39,549 nucleotides of DNA from Planctomycetota bacterium (GTDB lineage: Bacteria; Planctomycetota; Brocadiia; Brocadiales; Brocadiaceae): NCBI GenBank assembly GCA_016188675.1, contig JACPHJ010000190.1, forward strand, positions 1 through 39,549. The letters run 5' to 3'. Below, in pieces: positions 23,788 to 31,936 of this stretch (positions are counted from its first letter, which is position 1; each line of letters starts with the position of its first letter). A program made the translations under genes and the position numbers. The notes beneath the pieces are model-generated. The model was given only the letters and a program-made list of their open reading frames with translations, had not been told where the DNA came from and did no database searches.

Positions 23788-25068
23788 CTACAAGTTCTTT
23801 CGATAAATGGCCTTTGCTCCAATATCTCTTCGATAGTGTGCCCCATTAAACGATACTTTTTGAATTGCCTCATAGACATTCTTTTGAGCTTCCCGTAAAT
23901 CTTTCCCCACTGTCGTAACACCCAAAACGCGTCCACCGCTTGTTACAACCCTCCCGTTTTTAAGAGAAGTCCCCGCGTGAAAAACCTGGACATTGTCCAA
24001 ACCCTTTAGCGCTTCAAGCCCTGAAATTGGCAATCCCTTTTCATATTTATCGGGATACCCATTCGAGGCCATGACAACACAAACAGAGGCACAATCATGC
24101 CACTCAACTTCCACATCCTCTAAATTACTCTTTGCAGTTGTCAAAAGGAGGGGAACCAAATCACTCTTCATCCTCATGAGAATAACCTGTGTTTCCGGGT
24201 CGCCAAATCTGGCATTAAACTCAAGCACCTTCGGGCCTGAACTTGTCATCATTAACCCTGCATAAATGACACCCCTGTAAGGCCGATTCTCCTTTTTCAT
24301 GGCATGGACAATGGGCACGAGGATATTTTCCTCTATCGAAAATTGCATATCCTCAGTAATCAACGGCACCGGCGAATATGCCCCCATACCGCCGGTATTG
24401 GGGCCCTTGTCGCCGTCGTAAACAGCCTTGTGGTCTTGCGCGGAGGCGAGAGGAACAATCGTCTTCCCGTCAGTAATTGCAAGAACAGAGACTTCTTCTC
24501 CCGAAAGAAACTCTTCAATGACAATCTTATTTCCCGCATAGCCAAAGATTTTTTCTTTCATAATATCGTCTATGTGTTTGTCGGCCTCTTCCAATGTCTT
24601 ACACACAAACACACCCTTACCCTTTGCCAACCCATCGGCCTTTATAACCAGAGGGAAATCACACGCCGCAATGTGTTTTTTTGCCTGTTTCAAATCATCA
24701 AAGGTTCTGAAATCCGCCGTGGGAATGCCGTGTTTTCTCATAAGTGTCTTTGCAAATACCTTGCTTCCTTCGATGACTGATGCCCGTTTGTTAGGACCAA
24801 ATATGTGCAACTGCCCGTCCCTGAACCTATCGACAATACCGGCTGCCAGGGCATCTTCAGGGCCAACAACGGTTAAATCAATTTTTTGTTTCAGTGCAAA
24901 ATTATAATGGCCGTCAATATTTTCTGCCTCGATATCCACACATTCAGCAACCTCAGCAATTCCCGGATTTCCCGGCGCGCAGAATATTTTCTTTCCCATG
25001 GGCGATTGCGCAATCTTCCATGCAAGTGCATGTTCCCTCCCCCCGCTTCCTACAATCAATATTTTCAT
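23788..25068 (-). CDS. purD: Phosphoribosylamine-glycine ligase PurD
   Basis: This 426-residue ATP-grasp enzyme makes glycinamide ribonucleotide in purine synthesis. It starts MKILIVGSGGREHALAWKIAQS. It shows DGLAKGKGVFVC in the ATP-binding region, EEFLSGEEVSVLAI, HKAVYDGDKGPNTGGMGAYSP and LEFNARFGDPETQVIL, all PurD hallmarks. Length is typical. ATG 25068 has AAGGTGG eight bases upstream. The start region is duplicated just upstream, producing a 12-codon leader ORF. It heads a minus-strand chain of genes running towards the glycan exporter. Confidence 0.95.
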   Translation of the reverse strand: MKILIVGSGGREHALAWKIAQSPMGKKIFCAPGNPGIAEVAECVDIEAENIDGHYNFALKQKIDLTVVGPEDALAAGIVDRFRDGQLHIFGPNKRASVIEGSKVFAKTLMRKHGIPTADFRTFDDLKQAKKHIAACDFPLVIKADGLAKGKGVFVCKTLEEADKHIDDIMKEKIFGYAGNKIVIEEFLSGEEVSVLAITDGKTIVPLASAQDHKAVYDGDKGPNTGGMGAYSPVPLITEDMQFSIEENILVPIVHAMKKENRPYRGVIYAGLMMTSSGPKVLEFNARFGDPETQVILMRMKSDLVPLLLTTAKSNLEDVEVEWHDCASVCVVMASNGYPDKYEKGLPISGLEALKGLDNVQVFHAGTSLKNGRVVTSGGRVLGVTTVGKDLREAQKNVYEAIQKVSFNGAHYRRDIGAKAIYRKNL

Positions 25069-25141
25069 TTAAATTTCCACCTTAATGGTTCCAGACATCC
25101 CCAACAATCAATATTTTCATCTGGTTTCCACCTTAATGGTT
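25052..25141. repeat. Tandem duplication of the purD start region
   Basis: A 39-base segment (25052-25090) covering the purD ribosome-binding site, ATG and first codons recurs upstream at 25104-25141 (38 bases). The copies differ only in a short stretch: TTTAAA versus CTGG between the start codon and the ribosome-binding site. The repeat period is about 52 bases. Confidence 0.8.
25082..25120 (-). CDS. 12-codon leader ORF upstream of purD
   Basis: The duplicated start region gives ATG 25120-25118 preceded by AAGGTGG, encoding MKILIVGDVWNH and ending at TAA 25084-25082. The first seven residues equal the PurD N-terminus. The stop lies on the AAGGTGG ribosome-binding site of purD itself, so ribosomes finishing the leader would stand at the purD start. 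It could couple or compete with purD translation. Whether it is translated is unknown. Confidence 0.45.
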   Translation of the reverse strand: MKILIVGDVWNH

Positions 25142-25220
25142 TAAAGTTTGAAATCCCTTAATTTCAACGTTTGAATTATTGTACCAGAACAAGTGAGGAA
25201 AAAGGAAAGTATTTTTATCC

Positions 25221-25248
25221 TTGACTGTTAATGAAGGACTGATATACT
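25221..25248 (+). promoter_or_regulatory. Sigma70-type promoter for the initiator tRNA
   Basis: TTGACT (25221-25226) and TATACT (25243-25248) are separated by 16 bases, about 57 bases upstream of the tRNA. Transcription would begin near 25255 and give a 5' leader of about 50 bases to be removed by RNase P. Confidence 0.5.
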
Positions 25249-25305
25249 GATTTAGTAATATTTGTATGCAAAAAAAACGCAAACAGGTATATATCCACAG
25301 AATAA

Positions 25306-25382
<77 letters not shown>

Positions 25383-25409
25383 ATCTTAAAACAATTCCAG
25401 AGAATTCTA

Positions 25410-26999
25410 TCAATCCGATTCCTCACTTATATTTAATCCATTATCATTAAGTACATATTTATTCCCACAACGCTTACAGACTAAATTTTTATTATGAGAA
25501 TTTAATGTCGTTCCACATTTACATGCCCAACCTATCTGTTTTGCCGGAACCCCGGCAACAACGGCGTAATCGGGGATATCTGACTTTACTACAGCGCCAG
25601 CCCCTACCATGGCATATCGCCCGATCGTAACACCACAAACAACCGTCGCATTCGCACCGATAGTAGCCCCTCTTTTAACATGGGTAGGAACAAATTCCTG
25701 TTTTCTTCCGATAAAAGCCCTTGGATTATAAACGTTGGTAAATACGCAGGAAGGCCCGCAGAAAACCTCATCCTCAAGTTTTACTCCCTTAAACACAGAC
25801 ACATTGTTCTGAATTTTGCACCCGTCACCAATTTCTACGTCAGGTCCTATCATTACATTTTGTCCAATTACACAATTTTTTCCTATCCTGGAACCCATTA
25901 AGATGTGTGAAAAATGCCATATCTTTGCACCTTCTCCTATTTTTACATTATCATCAACAATAGCGCTTTTGTGTACATAAACATGTGGAATATTTGGAGA
26001 AGGATATGAGACATCTTCGTCAGGAGGCAAAACGTTAAGACATTTCTCAGCCTCTTCAAGAATTTTCAATACCTTCAATCCTTCAATACCACTTGTCTTA
26101 GGCATTCCCCTGCCCTCAATACACTTTACAAAATGCTTCAATTCCTCCTTCAGCGGTTCTTTTTTATCGAAAGGAATAATCTGGCAATCGGCTTTCTGGA
26201 CAACGGGAATTTTTCCATCCTTCCACATTATCTTGTGAGGATATAAAAACAATTTTTCATCACTTACATCATCAAAAGCAGCCATAGCTTTTGAGCCAAC
26301 AACAATTAACTTTTGTTCTTTATAGGGATGTAACCAACTAACAAAAATATGTCCTTTTATACCATTTTTGAACTCCAGTATAGTTACTGTTATATCATAG
26401 ATATCCTTATTTAAATAACTCCCTCCTGTTGCTGTAACTCTTATAGGCTCTTCTTCCAGGAGCATAAGAATGGCCGAAATATCGTGTGGAGCAAAGCTCC
26501 AGAGGATATTTTCTTCGGTTCTGAGTTTCCCGATATTCAACCTGTTGGAATAAACATATTGAATCTTGCCCAATTCACCGGACGATATAAGTTCTTTTAA
26601 TTTTATAATTGCCGGATGATATTGAAGGATGTGCCCTACCATTAAAATCCTGTTCCCTTTTTCAGCAAGTTTTACAAGTTCTTCCCCTTGTTTAACGACA
26701 ACGGCAAGGGGTTTCTCCACTAAAACATCTTTACCTGCCAGCAAAGACTGCTTCGCTATTCCATAATGAGTAACTGCGGGAGTCGCGATAACAACTGCTT
26801 TTACTGCTGGATTGCCAAGAATTTCTTCTACAGAAGCTGCGTAGTTAATCCCTGTGTACTTCCTGCTATATTCCGAAATAACCGCCTCATCACTATCACA
26901 TGCACTATGAAGAACACCCGACTCATAAAGATTGCGGAAAATATTCTTCCCCCAATAACCAAGTCCGACAAGGCCTATAAATTTCCCATTAATCTGCAT
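25410..26999 (-). CDS. Gfo/Idh/MocA dehydrogenase fused to left-handed beta-helix acetyltransferase and zinc ribbon
   Basis: The 529-residue protein begins with a Rossmann domain (VGLGYWG, residues 11-17; EKPLAV, 95-100) and a Gfo/Idh/MocA C-terminal sheet to about 310. A hexapeptide-repeat acyltransferase domain follows (about 345-495, with IGEGAKIWHFSHILMGSRIG, VMIGPDVEIGDGCKIQNNVS). It ends in CKCG...CKRCG, a small zinc ribbon. The pairing matches the WbpB and WbpD steps of UDP-acetamido-sugar uronic acid synthesis, normally separate proteins. ATG 26999 is preceded by GGAGGAG; GTG 27020 upstream is less likely. It probably supplies an amino sugar for the glycan cluster next to it. Confidence 0.85.
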   Translation of the reverse strand: MQINGKFIGLVGLGYWGKNIFRNLYESGVLHSACDSDEAVISEYSRKYTGINYAASVEEILGNPAVKAVVIATPAVTHYGIAKQSLLAGKDVLVEKPLAVVVKQGEELVKLAEKGNRILMVGHILQYHPAIIKLKELISSGELGKIQYVYSNRLNIGKLRTEENILWSFAPHDISAILMLLEEEPIRVTATGGSYLNKDIYDITVTILEFKNGIKGHIFVSWLHPYKEQKLIVVGSKAMAAFDDVSDEKLFLYPHKIMWKDGKIPVVQKADCQIIPFDKKEPLKEELKHFVKCIEGRGMPKTSGIEGLKVLKILEEAEKCLNVLPPDEDVSYPSPNIPHVYVHKSAIVDDNVKIGEGAKIWHFSHILMGSRIGKNCVIGQNVMIGPDVEIGDGCKIQNNVSVFKGVKLEDEVFCGPSCVFTNVYNPRAFIGRKQEFVPTHVKRGATIGANATVVCGVTIGRYAMVGAGAVVKSDIPDYAVVAGVPAKQIGWACKCGTTLNSHNKNLVCKRCGNKYVLNDNGLNISEESD

Positions 27000-27214
27000 T
27001 CGTATCTCCTCCATTTTCACGATAGAGTTTATCTGCTCTATACAAAATTAGCTTTCAAAGACAACATCTAATTTGGTATAAATAAAATTGTTGCATAGAC
27101 AAGGTTAGGTTTAACATCGAACAGTTTTTTAGCATATTCAACTGGCTGTTGCAACCATTTCTTTGCTGTAACCATATTAAACCGGTGAAGTTGGCTGGAT
27201 GAGTAAAGGTGTTC

Positions 27215-28381
27215 ATGAGAATCTTTTATATTTGTTATGAAAATTTGAGCCTCCAAAGGGCGTCCACAACTCACATAAAAGAGGTTACCGAACACCTGGG
27301 AAAATTCGGGGTTGATATAATCCTATTTGCGCCCAATTTAGGAAAATACAAAAGTAACACCTCTGTTCGCGTAGTCTACGTACCAACATTCAAGGTTAAA
27401 TTTCTTAGTGAATATATTTATTATTTATACCTCTTTTTTTATTTATTCGCATATCAAACGAAATTAAAGGCCGATGTCTTTTATGTGCGGGAGATGGGAT
27501 TGTCGATTACTCCCGCTTTGGTCGGGCTTATCTTACGGGTACCGCACATATTAGAAATAAACGGGTTAGTACCAATCGATTTTAAGGGTATTGGTATCAG
27601 CCGCTTGAAGCCAAAAATATTTGGATTCTTACAGCATATAAACTTCATATTGGCAAATAAGGTAATTTCTGTAAGTGAAAATATCAAAGATGAACTCCTC
27701 CGCATACATAATGCTGCAAATAAGATTATTGTAATAGAGAACGGCGTTAATACAGAGCTTTTTTATCCAAAAGATAAAAAAGAAATGCGAGATTTATTGA
27801 AATTAGACCAAGATTGTTACTACTTAATATTTGTTGGTAGTTTTTACCCTCATCATGGCGTCCACCACATTATTAATATTTTAAACTGTGTCATACAAAA
27901 ATTGTCCAATGTAAAACTTATTACAATAGGAAGCGGGTATTTATATGAAAGCACCATAAATCTGGCAAAAAATTTAGAATTAATGTCCCATGTTTATTTT
28001 ATTGGTGAAATTGCATATGAAAATATTCCAAACTATATAAATGCGGCTGATGCATGCATATTTATCCTTACTGGTATTGGGAAAATATACGGGAAATCTT
28101 TAAAATTATACGAATATATGGCATGCGGAAAGCCTGTTATTACAAGTGAATCCTGCGGAGACTTTGTCAGAGAAAACGACATCGGCATCGTGGTATCAGA
28201 AGAGGATTACAAATTTGCGGCCGATGCAATTATTCAACTGCTAAAGGATAACGCATTGATGGTTCGTATGGGGGAAAACGGCAGAGAACTTGTTGTGAAC
28301 GCCTTTACGTGGGATATTACGGCAAAAAAGATATTGAATGTATGTCAAACAGTAATTGAAAACAAAAACAATGAAATATAA
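27215..28381 (+). CDS. Glycosyltransferase family 4 (GT-B)
   Basis: The 388-residue GT-B enzyme has an N-terminal acceptor domain, beginning MRIFYICYENLSLQRASTTH, and a GT4 C-terminal domain with LIFVGSFYPHHGVHHII, IGSGYLYE, YFIGEIAYENIPNYINAADACIF and GKSLKLYEYMACGKPVI (the E-x7-E-like donor site). ATG 27215 is preferred over GTG 27209 because AAAGGTG lies just before it. It opens the plus-strand glycan cluster, divergent from the dehydrogenase fusion, and its end overlaps the next gene by 11 bases. Confidence 0.86.
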   Translation: MRIFYICYENLSLQRASTTHIKEVTEHLGKFGVDIILFAPNLGKYKSNTSVRVVYVPTFKVKFLSEYIYYLYLFFYLFAYQTKLKADVFYVREMGLSITPALVGLILRVPHILEINGLVPIDFKGIGISRLKPKIFGFLQHINFILANKVISVSENIKDELLRIHNAANKIIVIENGVNTELFYPKDKKEMRDLLKLDQDCYYLIFVGSFYPHHGVHHIINILNCVIQKLSNVKLITIGSGYLYESTINLAKNLELMSHVYFIGEIAYENIPNYINAADACIFILTGIGKIYGKSLKLYEYMACGKPVITSESCGDFVRENDIGIVVSEEDYKFAADAIIQLLKDNALMVRMGENGRELVVNAFTWDITAKKILNVCQTVIENKNNEI

Positions 28382-29396
28382 TTTTCACAAGAGCAAATTC
28401 TATCAAACATTGGCAAGAGTAAGCGAAGGAAATTTTGCAAGATATCTCTCTTTCCACCTACATCAACTATTCCAAAAACTCAATAAATACCCAAACGATA
28501 TTGTTATTGAAACGGCCAGTGTCTGTAATCTCAATTGTACTATTTGCCATTCTGTAAAGGCAGAACTGGGCAGAAAAAACAGATTTATGTCCCTTGCCCT
28601 ATTCAAAAAGATTATTGATGATATCACCCCCATATGCAATACTATTGGCGTTTCATTTTGCGGAGAGCCTTTATTGAACAAAGATATTTTTAAGATGATC
28701 CGTTACGCCTCTGGCAAGGGGATGTGCGTCTCAATGCTAACCAATGGCATTTTATTAAATGCCGATGCTCGTATGAGTATATTAGATTCCAGACTTAATT
28801 TTATGGCAATTTCCATGGACGGTGCTTCCAATCATACTTACGAATCTATCAGAATCGGAGGTTCCTTCGATACGCTTGTTGAGAATATAAGATTACTTGT
28901 GAAGGAAAGAAACCAGAGAGAATTACACAACCCCTCCATTGATCTCCAGATGGTTGTTACACAAAAAAATATCCACGAGGTGGATATCTTTGAAAAACTT
29001 GCACGCGAACTTGGTGTTGATAGGGCGTATTTAAAGTCACTCCATATTGACCGATCCAGAGAAGATGTGGCTTATGTGAAAAGCTTAGAAAAAGATTATT
29101 TTGTTAATTCGACATCACTGCCTTCCCGCTATATAACTAATGAACAAGGTAATCTTGAATTGAAAGACAAAGGTTTATGTCCTCAAAAAGTTAGAACTCC
29201 GGTAATAACAACCGATGGCGAGGTATTGCCATGCTGTTTTGACATTTTTGGGGAACATGTACTGGGCAACATTGCCAACCAGAGATTTTGGATATCTGGA
29301 ATTCAGGGAAATACGTCAATTTCAGACGCAATCTGGCTATGCACAGAAAACTGCCTATGTGCACCAATTGTCTCCCATCAAATTACAAAACGATAA
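28371..29396 (+). CDS. Radical SAM/SPASM protein (glycan cluster)
   Basis: The 341-residue product has the radical SAM motif CNLNCTIC (C52, C56, C59), FCGEPLLN as the GGE-like SAM-binding turn, and a C-terminal SPASM-type region with CPQKV, EVLPCCFDIFG, LGNI and ENCLCA, suited to auxiliary clusters. Relatives include peptide- and sugar-modifying SPASM enzymes; the substrate here is not known. ATG 28371 overlaps the stop of the preceding glycosyltransferase by 11 bases, and TTG 28356 is an alternative. It is the second radical SAM enzyme tied to glycan genes in this window. Confidence 0.82.
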   Translation: MKYNFHKSKFYQTLARVSEGNFARYLSFHLHQLFQKLNKYPNDIVIETASVCNLNCTICHSVKAELGRKNRFMSLALFKKIIDDITPICNTIGVSFCGEPLLNKDIFKMIRYASGKGMCVSMLTNGILLNADARMSILDSRLNFMAISMDGASNHTYESIRIGGSFDTLVENIRLLVKERNQRELHNPSIDLQMVVTQKNIHEVDIFEKLARELGVDRAYLKSLHIDRSREDVAYVKSLEKDYFVNSTSLPSRYITNEQGNLELKDKGLCPQKVRTPVITTDGEVLPCCFDIFGEHVLGNIANQRFWISGIQGNTSISDAIWLCTENCLCAPIVSHQITKR

Positions 29397-29492
29397 ACAA
29401 AATAATTTTTTAAAAAAGCTTTCTATACTTGCATTTATTGTCTTCCGGAAATATCCGCTAATAGGTTTTGAGAAAAGCCACCGGATTCCACG

Positions 29493-31160
29493 ATGATACT
29501 TAACGGAATTTACATATTGCCTTCAAATAATAAAAAGAATATTTATTTATTTTTATTCCTCATAATTTGTTTAGCAATAGCGCTTCGTATCGTTTATTTT
29601 AACGGTTTTTTTGGTTCGGACGATATCGATTATAACAAAGCCTCCTTTAAGCTCGCGAATGGCATTTTTTCATTGGACTCACACCATTCAAAAAGATTGG
29701 GATTAATCATACCTACGGCTCTTGCATTCAAGACATTTGGTTTTCATGAAGCCAGTTCTGTTTTATTTTTATTAATTTGCTCTATTGCGAACATAACTCT
29801 TGCCTTTGTAGCCGGTAATATTTTTTTCAATCGCACCGTGGGGGTGCTTGCTTCTTTACTAATGCTGTTTCTTCCGATAGAAACGATATACGCCACCTTG
29901 CTAACACCGGATTTACCCTTTGTTACTTTTATTTCCTCCGCTGGTTTATTATTTATTTATACTGAGACGAATGCCCCACGATATAAATATTCCCTTTCTT
30001 TTTTAACAGGTCTGTGTATTGGATGGGCTTATTTACTAAAGGAAACCGCTATATTAACCTTACTGTTGTTATGTATCTGGATTTTGGTTCTCACTATTAG
30101 CAACAGAAAATTTAAAACCTCCTGGTTATTTATCGGCTTAGGTTTCGGTTTTATATTATTACTGGAATTCGGTTTTTATTATTATAAAACAGGAAACCCG
30201 TTTGAACGAATCCTCACTGTAAATAATGCAACTCATAATATATCCCGTTGGTTAGAACTTACTTATAATGGCGCCTTATATAAAAGGCTAACTTATGCAA
30301 TACCGTACCTTCTATTAAGGGGAAATTACATATTTGGATTTTACTTTTACCTCGTGTTAGGAGGCATGGTATATGCACTTCTTAATAAATCCAAAGAATT
30401 AAAATATTTTATTTTCTGGTTTATTTCTTTATATCTGATATTGACCTTTGGCAGTACGAATATACAGACATACATACCATTGCTCGCCAGCCATCGTCAT
30501 TTCTATCCCCTAATCTTTCCGGGAATTATAATTATCTCTTTTTATTTACACGATTCATATAATGGTATTGTCGCTAAAAACTTTGATAAGACAAAAAACT
30601 TTTGCATTTCATTAATAGGAATCGACCTTATTTTGATTGTTCTAAATTTATTCGAGTATACGCTTACTGACATATTATTTAGCTCATTTCTTTCATTATT
30701 AATCTTGTATTGCATTTATGTTATCATAAATCACAAAAGGGAAATTGATAAGACTTATTATGTAATTCCAATATTATTAGGCATCATTTTCTTTCATTCT
30801 TTATATATAGTTCATGTAGAAAACAAAAACATCCGGAAACTAACCAGGAATGAAAGAGAAACTGTTTCCATTCTCGGCGCGCCTCCGGGGAAAAAAGTAT
30901 ATACGGATTGCATGACGGAAGGCACATTGGAATACCTTTATTCATATCGCCACGACGATATAATTTTAGATTTTATGAATGTGAAATCAGAAGAAATTTC
31001 AGGTTGTTATATTATAATTAATTCAGAAAATCTGGATCAACTAAACAAATTTTACGGGACAAAAATTCCCGGTTTTGTGAGAACTCCACCAGACACGTGG
31101 AAAACAATAAAAAGATTCGGCACACAAAAGGGGTATTATATCATTTTACAGCCCAGTTAA
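29493..31160 (+). CDS. GT39/ArnT-like membrane glycosyltransferase
   Basis: The 555-residue protein has about eleven membrane segments and a C-terminal soluble domain of about 110 residues. The first extracytoplasmic loop carries FFGSDDIDYNKASFKLANG, with acidic residues in the position of the catalytic Asp/Glu of PMT, ArnT and PglK-associated GT-C enzymes; a second acidic site is TPDLPF. Such enzymes use polyprenyl-phosphate sugars on the outer face of the inner membrane. The adjacent broken GT2 gene is of the polyprenyl-phosphate mannose/glucose synthase type that would make this donor. There is no clear ribosome-binding site. Very AT-rich. Confidence 0.75.
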   Translation: MILNGIYILPSNNKKNIYLFLFLIICLAIALRIVYFNGFFGSDDIDYNKASFKLANGIFSLDSHHSKRLGLIIPTALAFKTFGFHEASSVLFLLICSIANITLAFVAGNIFFNRTVGVLASLLMLFLPIETIYATLLTPDLPFVTFISSAGLLFIYTETNAPRYKYSLSFLTGLCIGWAYLLKETAILTLLLLCIWILVLTISNRKFKTSWLFIGLGFGFILLLEFGFYYYKTGNPFERILTVNNATHNISRWLELTYNGALYKRLTYAIPYLLLRGNYIFGFYFYLVLGGMVYALLNKSKELKYFIFWFISLYLILTFGSTNIQTYIPLLASHRHFYPLIFPGIIIISFYLHDSYNGIVAKNFDKTKNFCISLIGIDLILIVLNLFEYTLTDILFSSFLSLLILYCIYVIINHKREIDKTYYVIPILLGIIFFHSLYIVHVENKNIRKLTRNERETVSILGAPPGKKVYTDCMTEGTLEYLYSYRHDDIILDFMNVKSEEISGCYIIINSENLDQLNKFYGTKIPGFVRTPPDTWKTIKRFGTQKGYYIILQPS

Positions 31161-31201
31161 TTTCTACACATAATTATAGTTGAATCTTTTGAACAAATTA
31201 A

Positions 31202-31936
31202 ATTATCGTAGACGATGCTTCAACCGATGACACACGAGAGCTAATTGAAAAAGAATTAAGAGAAAAGATGGATAAAGTCATATTTCATCCGTATAATCAA
31301 GGCAAAGGAACAGCACTGCGGACAGGTTTCAGTCACGCCATCAGTGATATTGTTATTATCCAGGACGCAAATCTGGAATATGACCCTGATGAATATCCTT
31401 TACTCCTGCAACCCATTTTGGATGGAAAAGCTGACGTTCCATATGGCTTTCGTTTCATGGGACACGGACCGCCTGGCGCGGCCTCTGGCCGCAACCAAAA
31501 TATGAATTTTGGTCTATTATAAGGTATAGTATTATCCTCGTAAATAGTAATCATACAATTTAGAGGACACTACTATGAAGAAGTTGATGGATTGTAGTAC
31601 GGAGTCCTGTTTTTCTGACATTACATAGGAAATAAGCTCATCACTACTTTATCAAATATGATTATAAATTTAAACTTAACTGATGTGGAAACAGAATATA
31701 AGATTTTCAGGAGAAATATTCTGAATAAGATTAACCTTAAAGAAGATCGCTTTGGCTTCGAAATAGAAATCACTATAAAGCTTGCCCATCTAAAATGTCG
31801 TGTATACGAGGTGAGCGTTTCATACTGGGGAAGACACTGTTCGGAAGGCAAGAAAACAACCTGGAGAGACGGTATTCGGGCTATTTTATGCACTTTGAAT
31901 TATGGAATATTTAATAAGGATAAGCGCGTTTATTGA
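31202..31936 (+). pseudogene. Broken GT2 polyprenyl-phosphate sugar synthase (DPM1-like)
   Basis: In one frame the sequence reads [18 protein letters not shown]...[12 protein letters not shown]...[16 protein letters not shown]...YGFRFMGHG, then, after an interruption, HYIGNKLITTLSNMIINLNLTD and FGFEIEITIKLA...YWGR...GKKTTWRDGIRA. This is the clear pattern of dolichol/undecaprenyl-phosphate glycosyltransferases. The first 35 or so residues are missing, with stops just upstream (TAA 31199-31201). A 130-base foreign segment interrupts the middle, and the expected Trp codon before HYIGN is TGA (31616-31618). It cannot make a full enzyme from this copy. The loss may starve the neighbouring GT39-like enzyme unless another copy exists. 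Confidence 0.82.
31464..31603. mobile_element. Small insertion flanked by ACGGA inside the GT2 pseudogene
   Basis: ACGGA occurs at 31464-31468 and again at 31599-31603. Removing one copy plus the 130 bases between (135 in all, a multiple of three) rejoins the two halves of the GT2 reading frame at FMGHG-VLFF. The insert starts with a GC-rich hairpin GCGGCC-TCT-GGCCGC (31478-31492) and a second hairpin ACCAAAAT-ATGA-ATTTTGGT (31493-31512). It has no transposase gene and no clear terminal inverted repeats, so the class is unknown. Confidence 0.5.

Noticed and set aside
27068-27295. 75-codon minus-strand frame opposite the GT4 start
   Set aside because: It is largely antisense to the well-supported glycosyltransferase and to its upstream region, with no supporting signals.
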